Assembly: GCA_965200095.1 (NCBI GenBank) | Contig: OZ241350.1 | Location: 558,001 to 622,000 of the forward strand | DNA from: JANQOH01 sp965200095 | Lineage (GTDB): Bacteria > Pseudomonadota > Alphaproteobacteria > UBA7887 | Direction: 5' to 3' | Length of the DNA: 64,000 bases | Part shown: in pieces, positions 8,501-17,214 of the stretch | Layout of the letters: the number at the start of each line of letters is the position of its first letter | How positions within the stretch are numbered: the stretch's first letter is position 1 | Program-made: the position numbers and the translations under genes | Notes under the pieces: generated by a model | What the model was told of the DNA's origin: nothing | What the model saw: only the letters and a program-made list of their open reading frames with translations | Database searches by the model: none

Positions 8501-9837
8501 GCGCTCACCACCTCCACCCGCGTCTTCACCAGCGCGCGAGGCAGCAGGACCGACTGCACGGCGAGGATCTCGCGCACGCTCTTCGAGTCGCCGGCGCCGC
8601 CCTGCGGGCCGTTGGTCAGGAGCGTCTCCACCTCCCAACCCACCGCCTCCGCAGTGCGCCGGTCGCCGCAACGCCCGCACAGCCGCAGCCGCGTCTCCCA
8701 GGGATCGGGCCGCCCTTCGCCCGGCCCGTGCAGGCTGTCCAGCCCGATCAGGTCCACACGCCATTCGTCGTAGGAGAAGCCGCGCAGGCGCAAACGCTCG
8801 GCGACGACCTCCGCCGCCAGGCGGGCCCGCGCCACCGCGCCCGGCCCGCCATAGGAAATCTGCCCTTCCCCGGCGTAGCCGTCGAAATAGCCGACGCTCA
8901 CCTTGTAGCTGTCGGTGCGCGGCCGCGCCCGGGCGCCGCTCACGCGCACCCGGTCCGGCCCCTCTTCCCCGAACGTCACCGCCGTCGCGTCGAGCACGCA
9001 GTCGGGCGTGACGTAGGCCGCCGGGTCGTGCATTTCGTAAAGCAGCTGCTCGGTGCAGGTGCGCGCGTCGATGCGCCCGCCCGACCCGGCGGCCTTGCCG
9101 ACGGCGAACGACCCGTCGGCGTCGATGTCGGCGAAGGGGAAACCGAGGCGCGCGAGACCGGGGACGTCTTTCGCGCCGGCGTCGGCGAAATAGCCGCCCG
9201 TCAGCTGCCCCGCGCATTCCAGCAGATGGCCCGCCGCCGTCGCCTGGCCGAGGCGTCCGTAGTCGTCGTAGGACCAGCCGAACTCGTGCAGCATCGGCCC
9301 GACGAACAGCGACGGGTCGGCGACGCGGCCGGTCATCGTCACCGGCGCCCCGGTCGCCAGCGCGTCGCGCACCGCGTCGGCGCCGAGATAGGCGTTCGCC
9401 GCCGCCATCCGCGGCAGGACCGCCTCCAGCGGCTCCCCCGTCTCCAGCGACCGCAGCCCGCCCCGCGTTGCGACCAGGTCGCTTACGTCGTCGCCCAGCA
9501 GCACCGCGCAGCGCGGGTCCGCGAACCCCGCCTCCGCCGCCAGCGCCGCCGCCCGCCGGCCCGCCGCCAAGGGGTTCGCCGCCCCCATGTTCGAAACCAC
9601 CCGCACGCCGCGCCCGACGCAGGCCGGCAGCACCGCGCGCAGGCGCTCCTCCAGCCGGGGGCTGGTCCCGTCATGCTTGCCGCGCCGCATGGCGAGGGTT
9701 TCGCGGGCGATCGTGCGCTCAGCCAGACATTCGAACGCCAGATAATCGACCTCGCCGCGCTCCGCGAGCTCCACCGCCGGCTCCCAGCGGTCGCCGGCGA
9801 ACCCCGCGCCGCTGCCGATGCGAAGACGCTCCTTCAT
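8497..9837 (-). CDS. Acyclic terpene utilisation AtuA family protein (DUF1446)
   Basis: Protein of 446 residues of the AtuA/DUF1446 family. The N-terminus RIGSGAGFAGDRWEPAVEL and the segment DYLAFECLAERT are signature regions, followed by VVSNMGAANPLAAG and a C-terminal EQLLYEMHDPAAYVTPD. Family members are genetically linked to citronellol/geraniol or acyl-CoA catabolism in pseudomonads, but their reaction is not defined. It heads a two-gene operon with the small AtuA-like protein. No other terpene-degradation genes are in view, so a broader hydroxyacyl substrate is possible. Confidence 0.8.
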   Translation of the reverse strand: MKERLRIGSGAGFAGDRWEPAVELAERGEVDYLAFECLAERTIARETLAMRRGKHDGTSPRLEERLRAVLPACVGRGVRVVSNMGAANPLAAGRRAAALAAEAGFADPRCAVLLGDDVSDLVATRGGLRSLETGEPLEAVLPRMAAANAYLGADAVRDALATGAPVTMTGRVADPSLFVGPMLHEFGWSYDDYGRLGQATAAGHLLECAGQLTGGYFADAGAKDVPGLARLGFPFADIDADGSFAVGKAAGSGGRIDARTCTEQLLYEMHDPAAYVTPDCVLDATAVTFGEEGPDRVRVSGARARPRTDSYKVSVGYFDGYAGEGQISYGGPGAVARARLAAEVVAERLRLRGFSYDEWRVDLIGLDSLHGPGEGRPDPWETRLRLCGRCGDRRTAEAVGWEVETLLTNGPQGGAGDSKSVREILAVQSVLLPRALVKTRVEVVSA

Positions 9838-9935
9838 CGCCGCTCACCATACCGCGTCCGCGCCGCGCGGCGCGACATCGGCGCGGTTGCGCGCGTTGAC
9901 AGCCCCGGCGGCGACGCCCATGTTCCGCTTCCACC

Positions 9936-11858
9936 ATGACTTCCGGTCCCGTCATCTCCCTGCCGGACGGCGCGACGCGCCGTTACGACGCGCCCGTGAC
10001 CGCGGCCCGGGTCGCCGCCGATATCGGGTCCGGCCTGGCGCGCGCCGCCCTCGCCGCGCGCGTGAACGGCGAGCTGCGCGACCTGTCGCGCGAAATCGCG
10101 GACGACGCGCGCGTCGAGATCGTGACCGCGCGCGACGCCGACGGCCTCGACCTGCTGCGTCACGACGCCGCCCATGTCCTCGCCGAGGCGGCGAAGGAGC
10201 TCTGGCCCGACATCCAGGTGACCATCGGCCCCGTCATCGAAGACGGCTTCTATTACGACTTCGCCCGCGACGAACCCTTTACCCCCGCCGACCTCGAGCG
10301 GCTCGAGGAGCGCATGCGCGCGATCGTGGCGCGCGACGAACCCGTCCGCCGCGAGGTCTGGGACCGCGACGAGGCCGCCGCCCATTACGAACGCATCGGC
10401 GAGACCTACAAGGCCGAGATCGTCCGCGGCCTGCCGGAAGGCGAGCCGATCACCGTCTATCGCCAGGGCGCCTTCGCCGATCTCTGCCGCGGCCCCCACC
10501 TGCCGTCCACGGGCAGACTCGGGACGGCGTTCAAACTCCTGAAGGTCGCCGGCGCCTATTGGCGCGGGGACTCCCGCAACCCCATGCTCCAGCGCGTCTA
10601 CGGCACCGCCTGGGCGACCCCGAAGGACCTCGCGGCCTATCTGCGCCGCCTCGAGGAAGCGGAGAAGCGCGACCACCGCCGCCTGGGGCGCGAGATGGAC
10701 CTCTTCCATTTCCAGGAGGAAGCCCCGGGCAGCGTCTTCTGGCACCCCAAAGGGTGGACGCTCTACCGCGCGGCGCGGGCCTATATGCGCGCCCGGCTCG
10801 ACGCCGCCGGCTATGTCGAGGTGCGCACCCCCGAGCTCGTCGACCGGAGCTTGTGGGAGCGTTCGGGCCACTGGGAGAAGTTCCGCGAACACATGTTCAC
10901 CGCCGGGTCGGAAGACCGCGTGTTCGCGCTCAAGCCCATGAACTGCCCGTGTCACGTGCAGATCTTCCGCCAGGGGGTGAAGAGCTACCGCGACCTGCCC
11001 TTGCGCATGGCCGAATTCGGCTCCTGCCACCGCAACGAGCCGTCGGGCGCCCTCCACGGGTTGATGCGCGTCCGCGCCTTCGTGCAGGACGATGCGCACA
11101 TCTTCTGCGCCGAGGAGGACATCGCCTCGGAGACGGCGCGGTTCTGCGACCTGCTGCGGCAGGTCTACAGCGATTTCGGCTTCGACCGGGTGACGGTGAA
11201 GTTCGCCGACCGGCCGCCCGAACGGGTGGGCGACGACGCCGTGTGGGACCGCGCCGAGGCGGCGCTGACCGACGCCTGCGCCCGTGTCGGAATGGACGCC
11301 GAGCGCAACCCCGGCGAGGGCGCGTTCTACGGCCCCAAACTCGAATTCGTGCTGCGCGACGCGATCGGCCGCGACTGGCAGTGCGGGACCCTCCAGGTGG
11401 ATTTCGTGCTGCCGGAACGCCTCGACGCCAGCTATGTCGGAGCGGACGGCGCGCGCCGCCGCCCGGTGATGCTGCACCGCGCGATCCTCGGTTCGTTCGA
11501 GCGTTTCCTCGGCATCCTCATCGAGCATTACGCCGGGCGTCTTCCGCTCTGGCTCGCTCCGGTGCAGGTCGTCGTGGCGACGGTGACCGATGACGGGAAC
11601 GCCCACGCCGAGGCGGCGGCGGAATGCCTCGCCGCCGCCGGGCTGCGCGTCGAGCGCGACCTCCGCAACGAGAAAATCTCCTACAAGGTGCGCGAACACA
11701 GCGTCGCCAGGGTTCCCGTCATCGCCGTCGTCGGACGCCGCGAGGCCGCGGACGGAACGGTGGCGCTGCGCCGCCTGGGCGGGGCGCCGCAGGAAACGCT
11801 TGCGCTCGACGATGCGGCGGCTATGCTCGCGCGCGAGGCGGTGCCGCCCGCCGTGTGA
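9936..11858 (+). CDS. thrS: Threonyl-tRNA synthetase
   Basis: Charges tRNA-Thr with threonine. The 640 residues show the full architecture: TGS domain (about 1-65), editing domain with HDAAHVLAEA near residue 75, class II catalytic core with FHFQEEAPGSVFWHPKGW, the zinc-site cysteine in MKPMNCPCHVQIF context, motif 2 FGSCHRNEPSGALHG, motif 3 HRAILGSFERF, and a C-terminal anticodon-binding domain starting near LWLAPVQVVV. It starts at ATG 9936 and is followed by infC, as in many bacteria. Confidence 0.95.
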   Translation: MTSGPVISLPDGATRRYDAPVTAARVAADIGSGLARAALAARVNGELRDLSREIADDARVEIVTARDADGLDLLRHDAAHVLAEAAKELWPDIQVTIGPVIEDGFYYDFARDEPFTPADLERLEERMRAIVARDEPVRREVWDRDEAAAHYERIGETYKAEIVRGLPEGEPITVYRQGAFADLCRGPHLPSTGRLGTAFKLLKVAGAYWRGDSRNPMLQRVYGTAWATPKDLAAYLRRLEEAEKRDHRRLGREMDLFHFQEEAPGSVFWHPKGWTLYRAARAYMRARLDAAGYVEVRTPELVDRSLWERSGHWEKFREHMFTAGSEDRVFALKPMNCPCHVQIFRQGVKSYRDLPLRMAEFGSCHRNEPSGALHGLMRVRAFVQDDAHIFCAEEDIASETARFCDLLRQVYSDFGFDRVTVKFADRPPERVGDDAVWDRAEAALTDACARVGMDAERNPGEGAFYGPKLEFVLRDAIGRDWQCGTLQVDFVLPERLDASYVGADGARRRPVMLHRAILGSFERFLGILIEHYAGRLPLWLAPVQVVVATVTDDGNAHAEAAAECLAAAGLRVERDLRNEKISYKVREHSVARVPVIAVVGRREAADGTVALRRLGGAPQETLALDDAAAMLAREAVPPAV

Positions 11859-11883
11859 ACCAGCCCGGGGAGACGAGGCGCGC

Positions 11884-11910
11884 ATGAAGAAGCAGGGAGC
11901 CCCAGCATAG
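11884..11910 (+). CDS. Possible eight-codon leader ORF before infC
   Basis: ATG at 11884 opens the frame MKKQGAPA and stops at TAG 11908-11910, which overlaps the AUA start of infC by two bases. A GGGGAGACGAGG purine-rich stretch precedes it. Such an overlap could couple infC translation to the short ORF. It may equally be chance, since no family is known for a peptide this short. Confidence 0.3.
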   Translation: MKKQGAPA

Positions 11911-12443
11911 CCAGATTCTACCCCCCGCTGCCGCCGCAGCGGGACGGACCGAGGGCCAACGAACAGATCGAGGCCGACCCGGTCCGCTTGATCGACCTCG
12001 ATGGACGGATGATCGGCGTCGTCGCGCTGCGCGAGGCCCGGTTCCACGCCGGCGAAGCCGGCCTCGACCTGGTCGAGGTGTCGCCCAACGCCGAACCCCC
12101 CGTCTGCAAGGTGCTCGACTACGGCAAGTTCAAGTATGACGGGCAGAAGCGCGCGGCCGAGGCGCGCAAGAAGCAAAAGACCATCGACGTCAAGGAAATC
12201 AAGATGCGTCCCGGCATCGACGACCACGACTACGGCGTGAAGATGCGGTCCATCGTCAAATTCCTCGGCGAGGGCGACAAGGTCAAGGTGACGATGCGCT
12301 TCCGCGGCCGCGAAATGGCGCACCAGAACCTCGGCCTGCGGGTGCTCGACCGCGTGAAGGTTCAGCTCGACGAGATCGGCAAGGTCGAACAATTTCCGAG
12401 GCTCGAGGGCCGTCAGATGACCATGGTCATCGCGCCGCGCTGA
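11907..12443 (+). CDS. infC: Translation initiation factor IF-3 (AUA start)
   Basis: IF-3 binds the 30S subunit and checks the start codon during initiation. Both domains are present: an N-terminal half with ANEQIEADPVRLIDLDG and the linker helix YGKFKYDGQKRAAEARKKQK, and a C-terminal half with MRPGIDDHDYGVKMRSIVKF and KVKVTMRFRGREM. The family N-terminus (ARFYPPLPPQRDGPRANEQI) is only recovered if translation starts at ATA 11907, giving 178 residues, a normal length; AGGGAG at 11894-11899 is well placed. Rare start codons (AUU, AUA, AUC) in infC are the known basis of IF-3 self-repression. The usual rpmI-rplT partners do not follow. Confidence 0.92.
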   Translation: MARFYPPLPPQRDGPRANEQIEADPVRLIDLDGRMIGVVALREARFHAGEAGLDLVEVSPNAEPPVCKVLDYGKFKYDGQKRAAEARKKQKTIDVKEIKMRPGIDDHDYGVKMRSIVKFLGEGDKVKVTMRFRGREMAHQNLGLRVLDRVKVQLDEIGKVEQFPRLEGRQMTMVIAPR

Positions 12444-12697
12444 CACGCGACGCCGGGATGGCGCGGCGGCCTCGCCCGCAGTCCCTTCGCGGACTGCGAG
12501 CGTGACCGCCCCGGCCTCGAGCCGGCCGCCGCGATTCGCCGAACGCGGCCTGCACCAGTTCGACGGCGGCGACGATCGGCCCGCCGACCGCAATCGGTCC
12601 GCCGAAGAACCGGACGGCGAGGCGCGTTTCAAGGGCCGCCATGTCTGCGCAAAGGGCGCCGTCGGGCGCCGGCCGGTCGCTGCGACGGAGACGCCGA

Positions 12698-13423
12698 TCA
12701 GTCGGCGAGGGCGGCGGCGAGGGCGCTTGCGATCGCAGACGGGTCGTCGGCGATCCAGTCGGCCTCCCCGGGATCGTGACGGCGCAAAATGTCCGCCTGG
12801 CACGACTCGTCGTCCGCCGCAGCGCGCGGCGGGGCGCCGATGGCCAGCGCATGTTCGACCATGTGCGGGTAGCGCCGCCGCCACTCCAGCGCCAGCAGAC
12901 CGCCGAACCCGACGCCCGCCGCGACGCGGATGCGCGCAACCCCCAGAGAGTCGGAAAGCGCTTTCTGCGCCGCCACCGCATCGCGCAGGACCAGAACCGG
13001 GAAATCGTCGCCCCAGAGAGCGCCGCTTTCGGGGTCGACGCTCCACGGCCCCGTCGTCGTGTCGCCGGGGCCGCAGGGCGCGCCGACGCTCAGTACGAAC
13101 AGCCGCCCGGTATCGAGGGCGCCGCCGCGGTCGATCAGCGCGTCCCACGCCGTCGGCGGACCGCTTTCGCCCGCATGGCGCCCGGCGACATGAGGCCCGC
13201 CATGCAGGTCGGCGAAAATCAGCGCCGCATTCTCGCCGCGGAAGTTCAGCCGTCCGTAACTTTCCCACGCAATGGTCATGTCGCGGACCAGCGCGCCCGC
13301 CGTCGTCGTGAAATAGGGGACCGTGAACGACTGCGTCTCCACCGCCCGGTCGAGCGCGCCGGCGGGCGCGGCGAGGATCTGCCAGAGGACGGCCGCAGCG
13401 GCGGCTGTCGGCCCGGCGCGCAC
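12698..13423 (-). CDS. Secreted MetX-like alpha/beta-hydrolase lacking the catalytic serine
   Basis: Clear relative of homoserine O-acetyltransferase (MetX): it has DTGRLFVLSVGAPCG, TTGPWSVDPESG, DFPVLVLRDAV and ALEWRRRYPHMVEHALAIG in family order. Two things are odd. The nucleophile elbow reads AGVGFGG where MetX has GGSMGG, so the catalytic serine is glycine. The protein also ends at 241 residues, before the region carrying the catalytic aspartate and histidine. The GTG start at 13423 gives a signal peptide (AAAAAVLWQILAAPAGA), whereas MetX is cytosolic. It follows the upstream gene by two bases. It is probably a non-enzymatic or decaying periplasmic protein. Confidence 0.7.
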   Translation of the reverse strand: MRAGPTAAAAAVLWQILAAPAGALDRAVETQSFTVPYFTTTAGALVRDMTIAWESYGRLNFRGENAALIFADLHGGPHVAGRHAGESGPPTAWDALIDRGGALDTGRLFVLSVGAPCGPGDTTTGPWSVDPESGALWGDDFPVLVLRDAVAAQKALSDSLGVARIRVAAGVGFGGLLALEWRRRYPHMVEHALAIGAPPRAAADDESCQADILRRHDPGEADWIADDPSAIASALAAALAD

Positions 13424-13425
13424 CG

Positions 13426-13965
13426 TCAGTAGACGAGCGACGCCAGAAGCGGCGCGCGCCAGAGGCCCTTCCACAGCGCAAACCCCTCGGTCGGATACAG
13501 GAAAAGGTCGCTGTGGATGCGCGCCTCGCCGACGATGCCGGCGAATGCGCCCGTCCCCTCCACCCAGCGCGCCGTCCCTTCGCAGCGCGCGTCCGAGGTC
13601 ATTGTCGCGCCGGTGCTGCAACGCCATTCCGCGACCGCCGCATCGCCGTTTCCGGTCGCGAACCGGCACACCCCCGCCACCGCTTCCGCCTCGGTGAAAC
13701 CGCAGGAGAAACCGCGCGATTCGAAGGTGTGGCCGTCGAATTCGCAATCCACCGACGCGCCTGCGAACAGCCCCGCGTCGTCGGCCTCGACCACTCCGGA
13801 TATCACGCCGTAGAACGCTTCTTCGCCCGTGATCGGGTCTGCCTCCACGGTCACCGCCGGCGGCGTCGGGAACGCGATCTTCATGCGATGGGGTTCTTCC
13901 GCAGCGGCGGACGCCGCCAGACCGGCGCCGGCGAGGCTCGCGGCAAACAGACGGGTGACGTTCAT
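13426..13965 (-). CDS. Secreted protein of unknown function
   Basis: Protein of 179 residues with a clear Sec signal peptide (NVTRLFAASLAGAGLAASAAA, cleavage expected before EEPHRMK). The mature part holds several cysteines, in DCEFDGHTF, GFSCGFTEAEAVAGVCRF, EWRCS and DARCEG, spaced as possible disulfides. I do not recognise the family. The ATG at 13965 has AGGATC upstream; the frame continues through the insertion sequence but only as an accidental opening. It leads a two-gene operon with the MetX-like gene. Before the IS inserted, the pair lay directly downstream of hslU. Confidence 0.6.
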   Translation of the reverse strand: MNVTRLFAASLAGAGLAASAAAEEPHRMKIAFPTPPAVTVEADPITGEEAFYGVISGVVEADDAGLFAGASVDCEFDGHTFESRGFSCGFTEAEAVAGVCRFATGNGDAAVAEWRCSTGATMTSDARCEGTARWVEGTGAFAGIVGEARIHSDLFLYPTEGFALWKGLWRAPLLASLVY

Positions 13966-14038
13966 CGCTGGATCCTGTCGCCGGGGTTCGTCGCCGGGGC
14001 GCGCATCATAGGCGCCCGGGCGCCGTTGCGCTAGAGGA

Positions 14039-15187
14039 TGTACTGGTTCACGACATATGAGACGTGGGGCGGTCGGTGGGGGTCTCGTTTGCTGTGAGGG
14101 ATTGAAGGTATTGAGCGGGGGTGCGGTTGTCGAGGGCCTGGTGGGGTCGGAAGTTGTTGAACTCGTCGGCGAAGGCGTCGATCCAGCGGTTGATTCGGTT
14201 GAGGTCGTTGTCGGGGAGGTCCCATGTTGCGTAGAACTCATATCGCCATGCGCCGTTGTTGCGTTCGACGGAGCCGTTGAGTTTGGGGGATCGGGGCGGG
14301 AGTTCGAAGAGGTCGATTCCCCTGCGTTGGCATTCGCGTTCGAAGTCGGCTTTGAATTCGGCGCCGCCATCGACCTGGATGGCTCGGATGGGGAAGGGCA
14401 TGTCTTCCTGGAGTTTGTCGAGGAAGCGTTTGGCGTTGTGAGCGGTTGCGCGCCTCCAGGCTTGCGCGCATGTCCAGCGGGTGACGGGGTCGTATGCGGT
14501 GAACTGCTTGATGGTCGGTCGCCCTGCGGTCCGGGTTATGGAGAGGGTGTCGAGCTGGACGATTTCTCCGGGTTGGGAGGGTTTGCGTCCTTTGGGCAGG
14601 CGCGTGGCCCAGGGGCGTTTTCGTCGTGCGGCGCGGGGGGCGTTTCGGCGGAGGTCGGGGACGGGGAAGACGTCCCCTTTTTCGACGAGGGTTTTGAGGA
14701 TGCGGCCGATGGTGCTTTCGCTGGCGTCGAAGCCCTGGCGTTGGATGAGGACGGCGATTTTGGCCTTTCCCCACATGGGATAGTCGTTGCGGGCCTCGCG
14801 CACGGCCGCGACCAGCGCCGGCGCCCATTGCGCCCGGCGCACGCGGCGGGGGCGGCGCGAGAGCGGTTCGAGGCGCCCGCTTTGGGCGCGTTTTTGCCAG
14901 CGGTAGAGGGTCGACAGGGGCACGCCGACCGCAGCCGCCGCCGAGCGGGCGTTCAGGCCGTCTTCGCGGGCCTGCTTCCAGCGTTCGATGGCGTCGCGTC
15001 TGTGCGCCCCTTCGCTACGCTCAGCGGCGCACAGACGCGACGCCAGGCGTGCTCCTTGTGTAATCTGTCTCGGCAGGCCGATAACCTGCATGGGGGCCTC
15101 CGTCGGCTGTTTCGTCACACCAAACAGCTTCGGAGACCCCCACCCCGCCTGCAAGCCCCCCCCCTCACATGTGTCTGAACCAGATCA
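14039..15187 (-). mobile_element. Insertion sequence (IS481/IS3-like) at the hslU stop codon
   Basis: About 1.15 kb with one transposase gene. The ends are imperfect inverted repeats: the left (14039-14061) begins TGTACTGGTTCA and ends CATATGAG, and the right (15164-15187), read on the minus strand, begins TGATCTGGTTCA and ends CATGTGAG. GAGGA flanks both sides (14034-14038 and 15188-15192), and the match can be read as up to eight bases, AGAGGATG. Joining the flanks restores CTAGAGGATGAATTT. The IS therefore landed at the hslU stop codon and replaced TAG with TGA without changing the protein. Confidence 0.85.
14048..15091 (-). CDS. IS481/IS3-type DDE transposase
   Basis: Integrase-core transposase of 347 residues. 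An N-terminal helix-turn-helix (NARSAAAAVGVPLSTLYRWQ) recognises the ends. The rve catalytic domain follows, with QLDTLSI (first Asp), IQVDGGAEFKADF (second Asp) and PKLNGSVERNNGAW (Glu), then the family end FNNFRPHQALDNRTPAQYL. I chose ATG 15091 because GGAGG lies eight bases upstream; a TTG at 15154 is possible. The gene looks intact, so the element may still be active. Only this full copy is present, with one probable end-only relative at 1552-1679. Confidence 0.88.
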   Translation of the reverse strand: MQVIGLPRQITQGARLASRLCAAERSEGAHRRDAIERWKQAREDGLNARSAAAAVGVPLSTLYRWQKRAQSGRLEPLSRRPRRVRRAQWAPALVAAVREARNDYPMWGKAKIAVLIQRQGFDASESTIGRILKTLVEKGDVFPVPDLRRNAPRAARRKRPWATRLPKGRKPSQPGEIVQLDTLSITRTAGRPTIKQFTAYDPVTRWTCAQAWRRATAHNAKRFLDKLQEDMPFPIRAIQVDGGAEFKADFERECQRRGIDLFELPPRSPKLNGSVERNNGAWRYEFYATWDLPDNDLNRINRWIDAFADEFNNFRPHQALDNRTPAQYLQSLTANETPTDRPTSHMS

Positions 15188-16495
15188 GAGGATGAATTTG
15201 CTCAGATCGGCGCTGCGCGCGAGGTCGCCGAGGCCGCTCTCGACCGATGCGGCGTCGAAAGTGACGGTCATGCCGGGCTTGTCGGTCGCCGAAAACGAGA
15301 TGTCCTCCATCAGGCGCTCCATGATCGTATGGAGGCGCCGGGCGCCGATGTTCTCCACCCCCCGATTGACCTCGGCGGCGAGCGAGGCGATGGCGTCGAT
15401 GCCGTCCTCCGTGAATTTCACGGTCACTTCCTCGGTCGCCATGAGCGCGGTGTATTGACGGATCAGCGAGTTCTCGGGAACGGTGAGAATGCGCACGAGG
15501 TCGGCCTTGTCGAGCGGCTTGAGTTCGACCCTTATCGGCAGGCGGCCCTGAAGTTCGGGCAGCAGGTCCGCCGGTCGGGCGACGTGAAAGGCGCCCGAGG
15601 CGATGAACAGGATGTGGTCGGTGCGGACCTGCCCGTGCTTGGTCGCCACCACCGTCCCCTCGATGAGCGGCAGCAGATCGCGCTGCACGCCCTCGCGGCT
15701 CACATCGGCGCCGAATTTCTCGCTTCGCGCGCAGATCTTGTCGATCTCGTCGAGGAAGACGATCCCGTTCTGCTCGACCGCCGCGATCGACTCGCGCATC
15801 ATCTTGTCCTCGTCGAGCAGTTTGTCGCTCTCCTCCTCCATGAGGATGTCGTAGCTTTCGCCGACGGACAGGCGCCGCTTGCGGGTGCGTCCGCCCAGCG
15901 CCTTCCCGATCATTTCGTTGATGTTGATCATCCCCATCTGCGCGCCCGGCATTCCGGGGATGTCGAAAGTGGGCATTCCCGGCATTCCGGTCTCGGTCAC
16001 CTCGAGATCGATCTCGCGGCTGTTCAGCGTGCCTTCGCGCAGCATCTTGCGGAACTTCTGCCGGGTCTCCTGGCCGGCGCCGGAGCCGACGAGGGAATCG
16101 AGCACGCGCTTTTCCGCCGCCGCCTCGGCGCGCGCGCGCACATCGGCGCGCAGGCGTTCGCGGGTCATCGAGATCGCCGACTCCACGAGATCGCGCACGA
16201 TCGATTCGACATCGCGCCCGACATAGCCGACCTCGGTGAACTTGGTGGCCTCGACCTTGACGAACGGCGCCTGCGCCAGCCGGGCGAGGCGGCGCGCGAT
16301 CTCGGTCTTGCCGACCCCCGTCGGGCCGATCATCAGGATGTTCTTCGGCAGCACCTCCTCGCGCAGATCGTCGTCGAGCTGCATCCGCCGCCAGCGGTTG
16401 CGCAGCGCGATCGCCACCGACCGCTTGGCTTCGTGCTGGCCGACGATGAAGCGGTCGAGCTCCGAAACGATCTCGCGCGGGCTGAAATCGGTCAT
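15185..16495 (-). CDS. hslU: ATP-dependent protease ATPase subunit HslU
   Basis: AAA+ unfoldase that feeds proteins to HslV. Of 436 residues, Walker A GPTGVGKTE is near residue 58 and Walker B IVFLDEIDK near residue 243. An inserted I-domain is rich in methionine and glycine (GMPGMPTFDIPGMPGAQMG). The C-terminus DLSKFIL is the conserved tail that docks into HslV and is complete. The ATG at 16495 overlaps the hslV stop (ATGA). The stop codon itself comes from the inserted IS. Confidence 0.95.
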   Translation of the reverse strand: MTDFSPREIVSELDRFIVGQHEAKRSVAIALRNRWRRMQLDDDLREEVLPKNILMIGPTGVGKTEIARRLARLAQAPFVKVEATKFTEVGYVGRDVESIVRDLVESAISMTRERLRADVRARAEAAAEKRVLDSLVGSGAGQETRQKFRKMLREGTLNSREIDLEVTETGMPGMPTFDIPGMPGAQMGMININEMIGKALGGRTRKRRLSVGESYDILMEEESDKLLDEDKMMRESIAAVEQNGIVFLDEIDKICARSEKFGADVSREGVQRDLLPLIEGTVVATKHGQVRTDHILFIASGAFHVARPADLLPELQGRLPIRVELKPLDKADLVRILTVPENSLIRQYTALMATEEVTVKFTEDGIDAIASLAAEVNRGVENIGARRLHTIMERLMEDISFSATDKPGMTVTFDAASVESGLGDLARSADLSKFIL

Positions 16496-17079
16496 TCGCC
16501 GGCCTCGATGGTTTCGCCAGTGGTCTCGCCAATAGTCTCGATCGTCACGGAGTCGTTCGTATAGACGCAGATTCCCGCGGCGATGGCCATCGCGCGCGCG
16601 GCGATCGTGCGCGCGCTCATGTCCTCGCGGTCCAGCATCGCCCGCGCCGCCGCCAGCGCGAAGGAGCCGCCCGAACCGATGCCTATGACGCCGTCGTCGG
16701 GTTCGAGCACGTCCCCGGCGCCGGTAAGCACCAGCGACACCTGGCCGTCGGCCACCGCCATCATCGCCTCGAGCCGGCGCAGGTAGCGATCGGTGCGCCA
16801 GTCCTTCGCGAGCTCGACGCAGGCGCGCGGCAACTGACCGGGATATTGTTCGAGTTTCGCCTCGAGACGCTCGAAAAGCGTGAAGGCGTCCGCCGTCGCC
16901 CCGGCGAACCCGGCGAGAATGTCGCCGTCTGCGCCGAGGCGGCGCACTTTCCGCGCCTGCGCCTTGATCACCGTCTGGCCGAAACTTACCTGGCCGTCGC
17001 CGGCGAGCGCCACCTGCCCGCCCTTGCGCACGGAAAGGATCGTGGTGCCGCGCCACGGCGTCGAGGGTCGTTCATGCAT
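16492..17079 (-). CDS. hslV: ATP-dependent protease subunit HslV
   Basis: Threonine peptidase that forms two hexameric rings. Starting at ATG 17079 gives a short propeptide MHERPSTPWRG before the catalytic threonine of TTILSVRKGGQVALAGDGQV; GRKV-type residues follow in KAQARKVRRL. The body (FAGATADAFTLFERLEAKL, GIGSGGSFALAAARAML) is typical. A short threonine/glutamate-rich tail (TIETIGETTGETIEAGE) extends the usual end. It is upstream of and coupled to hslU, and divergent from hisB across 135 bases that must hold both promoters. Confidence 0.94.
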   Translation of the reverse strand: MHERPSTPWRGTTILSVRKGGQVALAGDGQVSFGQTVIKAQARKVRRLGADGDILAGFAGATADAFTLFERLEAKLEQYPGQLPRACVELAKDWRTDRYLRRLEAMMAVADGQVSLVLTGAGDVLEPDDGVIGIGSGGSFALAAARAMLDREDMSARTIAARAMAIAAGICVYTNDSVTIETIGETTGETIEAGE

Positions 17080-17214
17080 GGGGAATACGGGTTCGGGGAC
17101 GGGTTGCCTCATCGCCCCAGATTGGCCATTTCGCGCAGCGGTTCAAGGGGCGGGCTTTCGCCGGCGGGGCCATGCTGGTAGAAAGGCGGCGCTTCGAACC
17201 GGCGGGCGCCCCCC

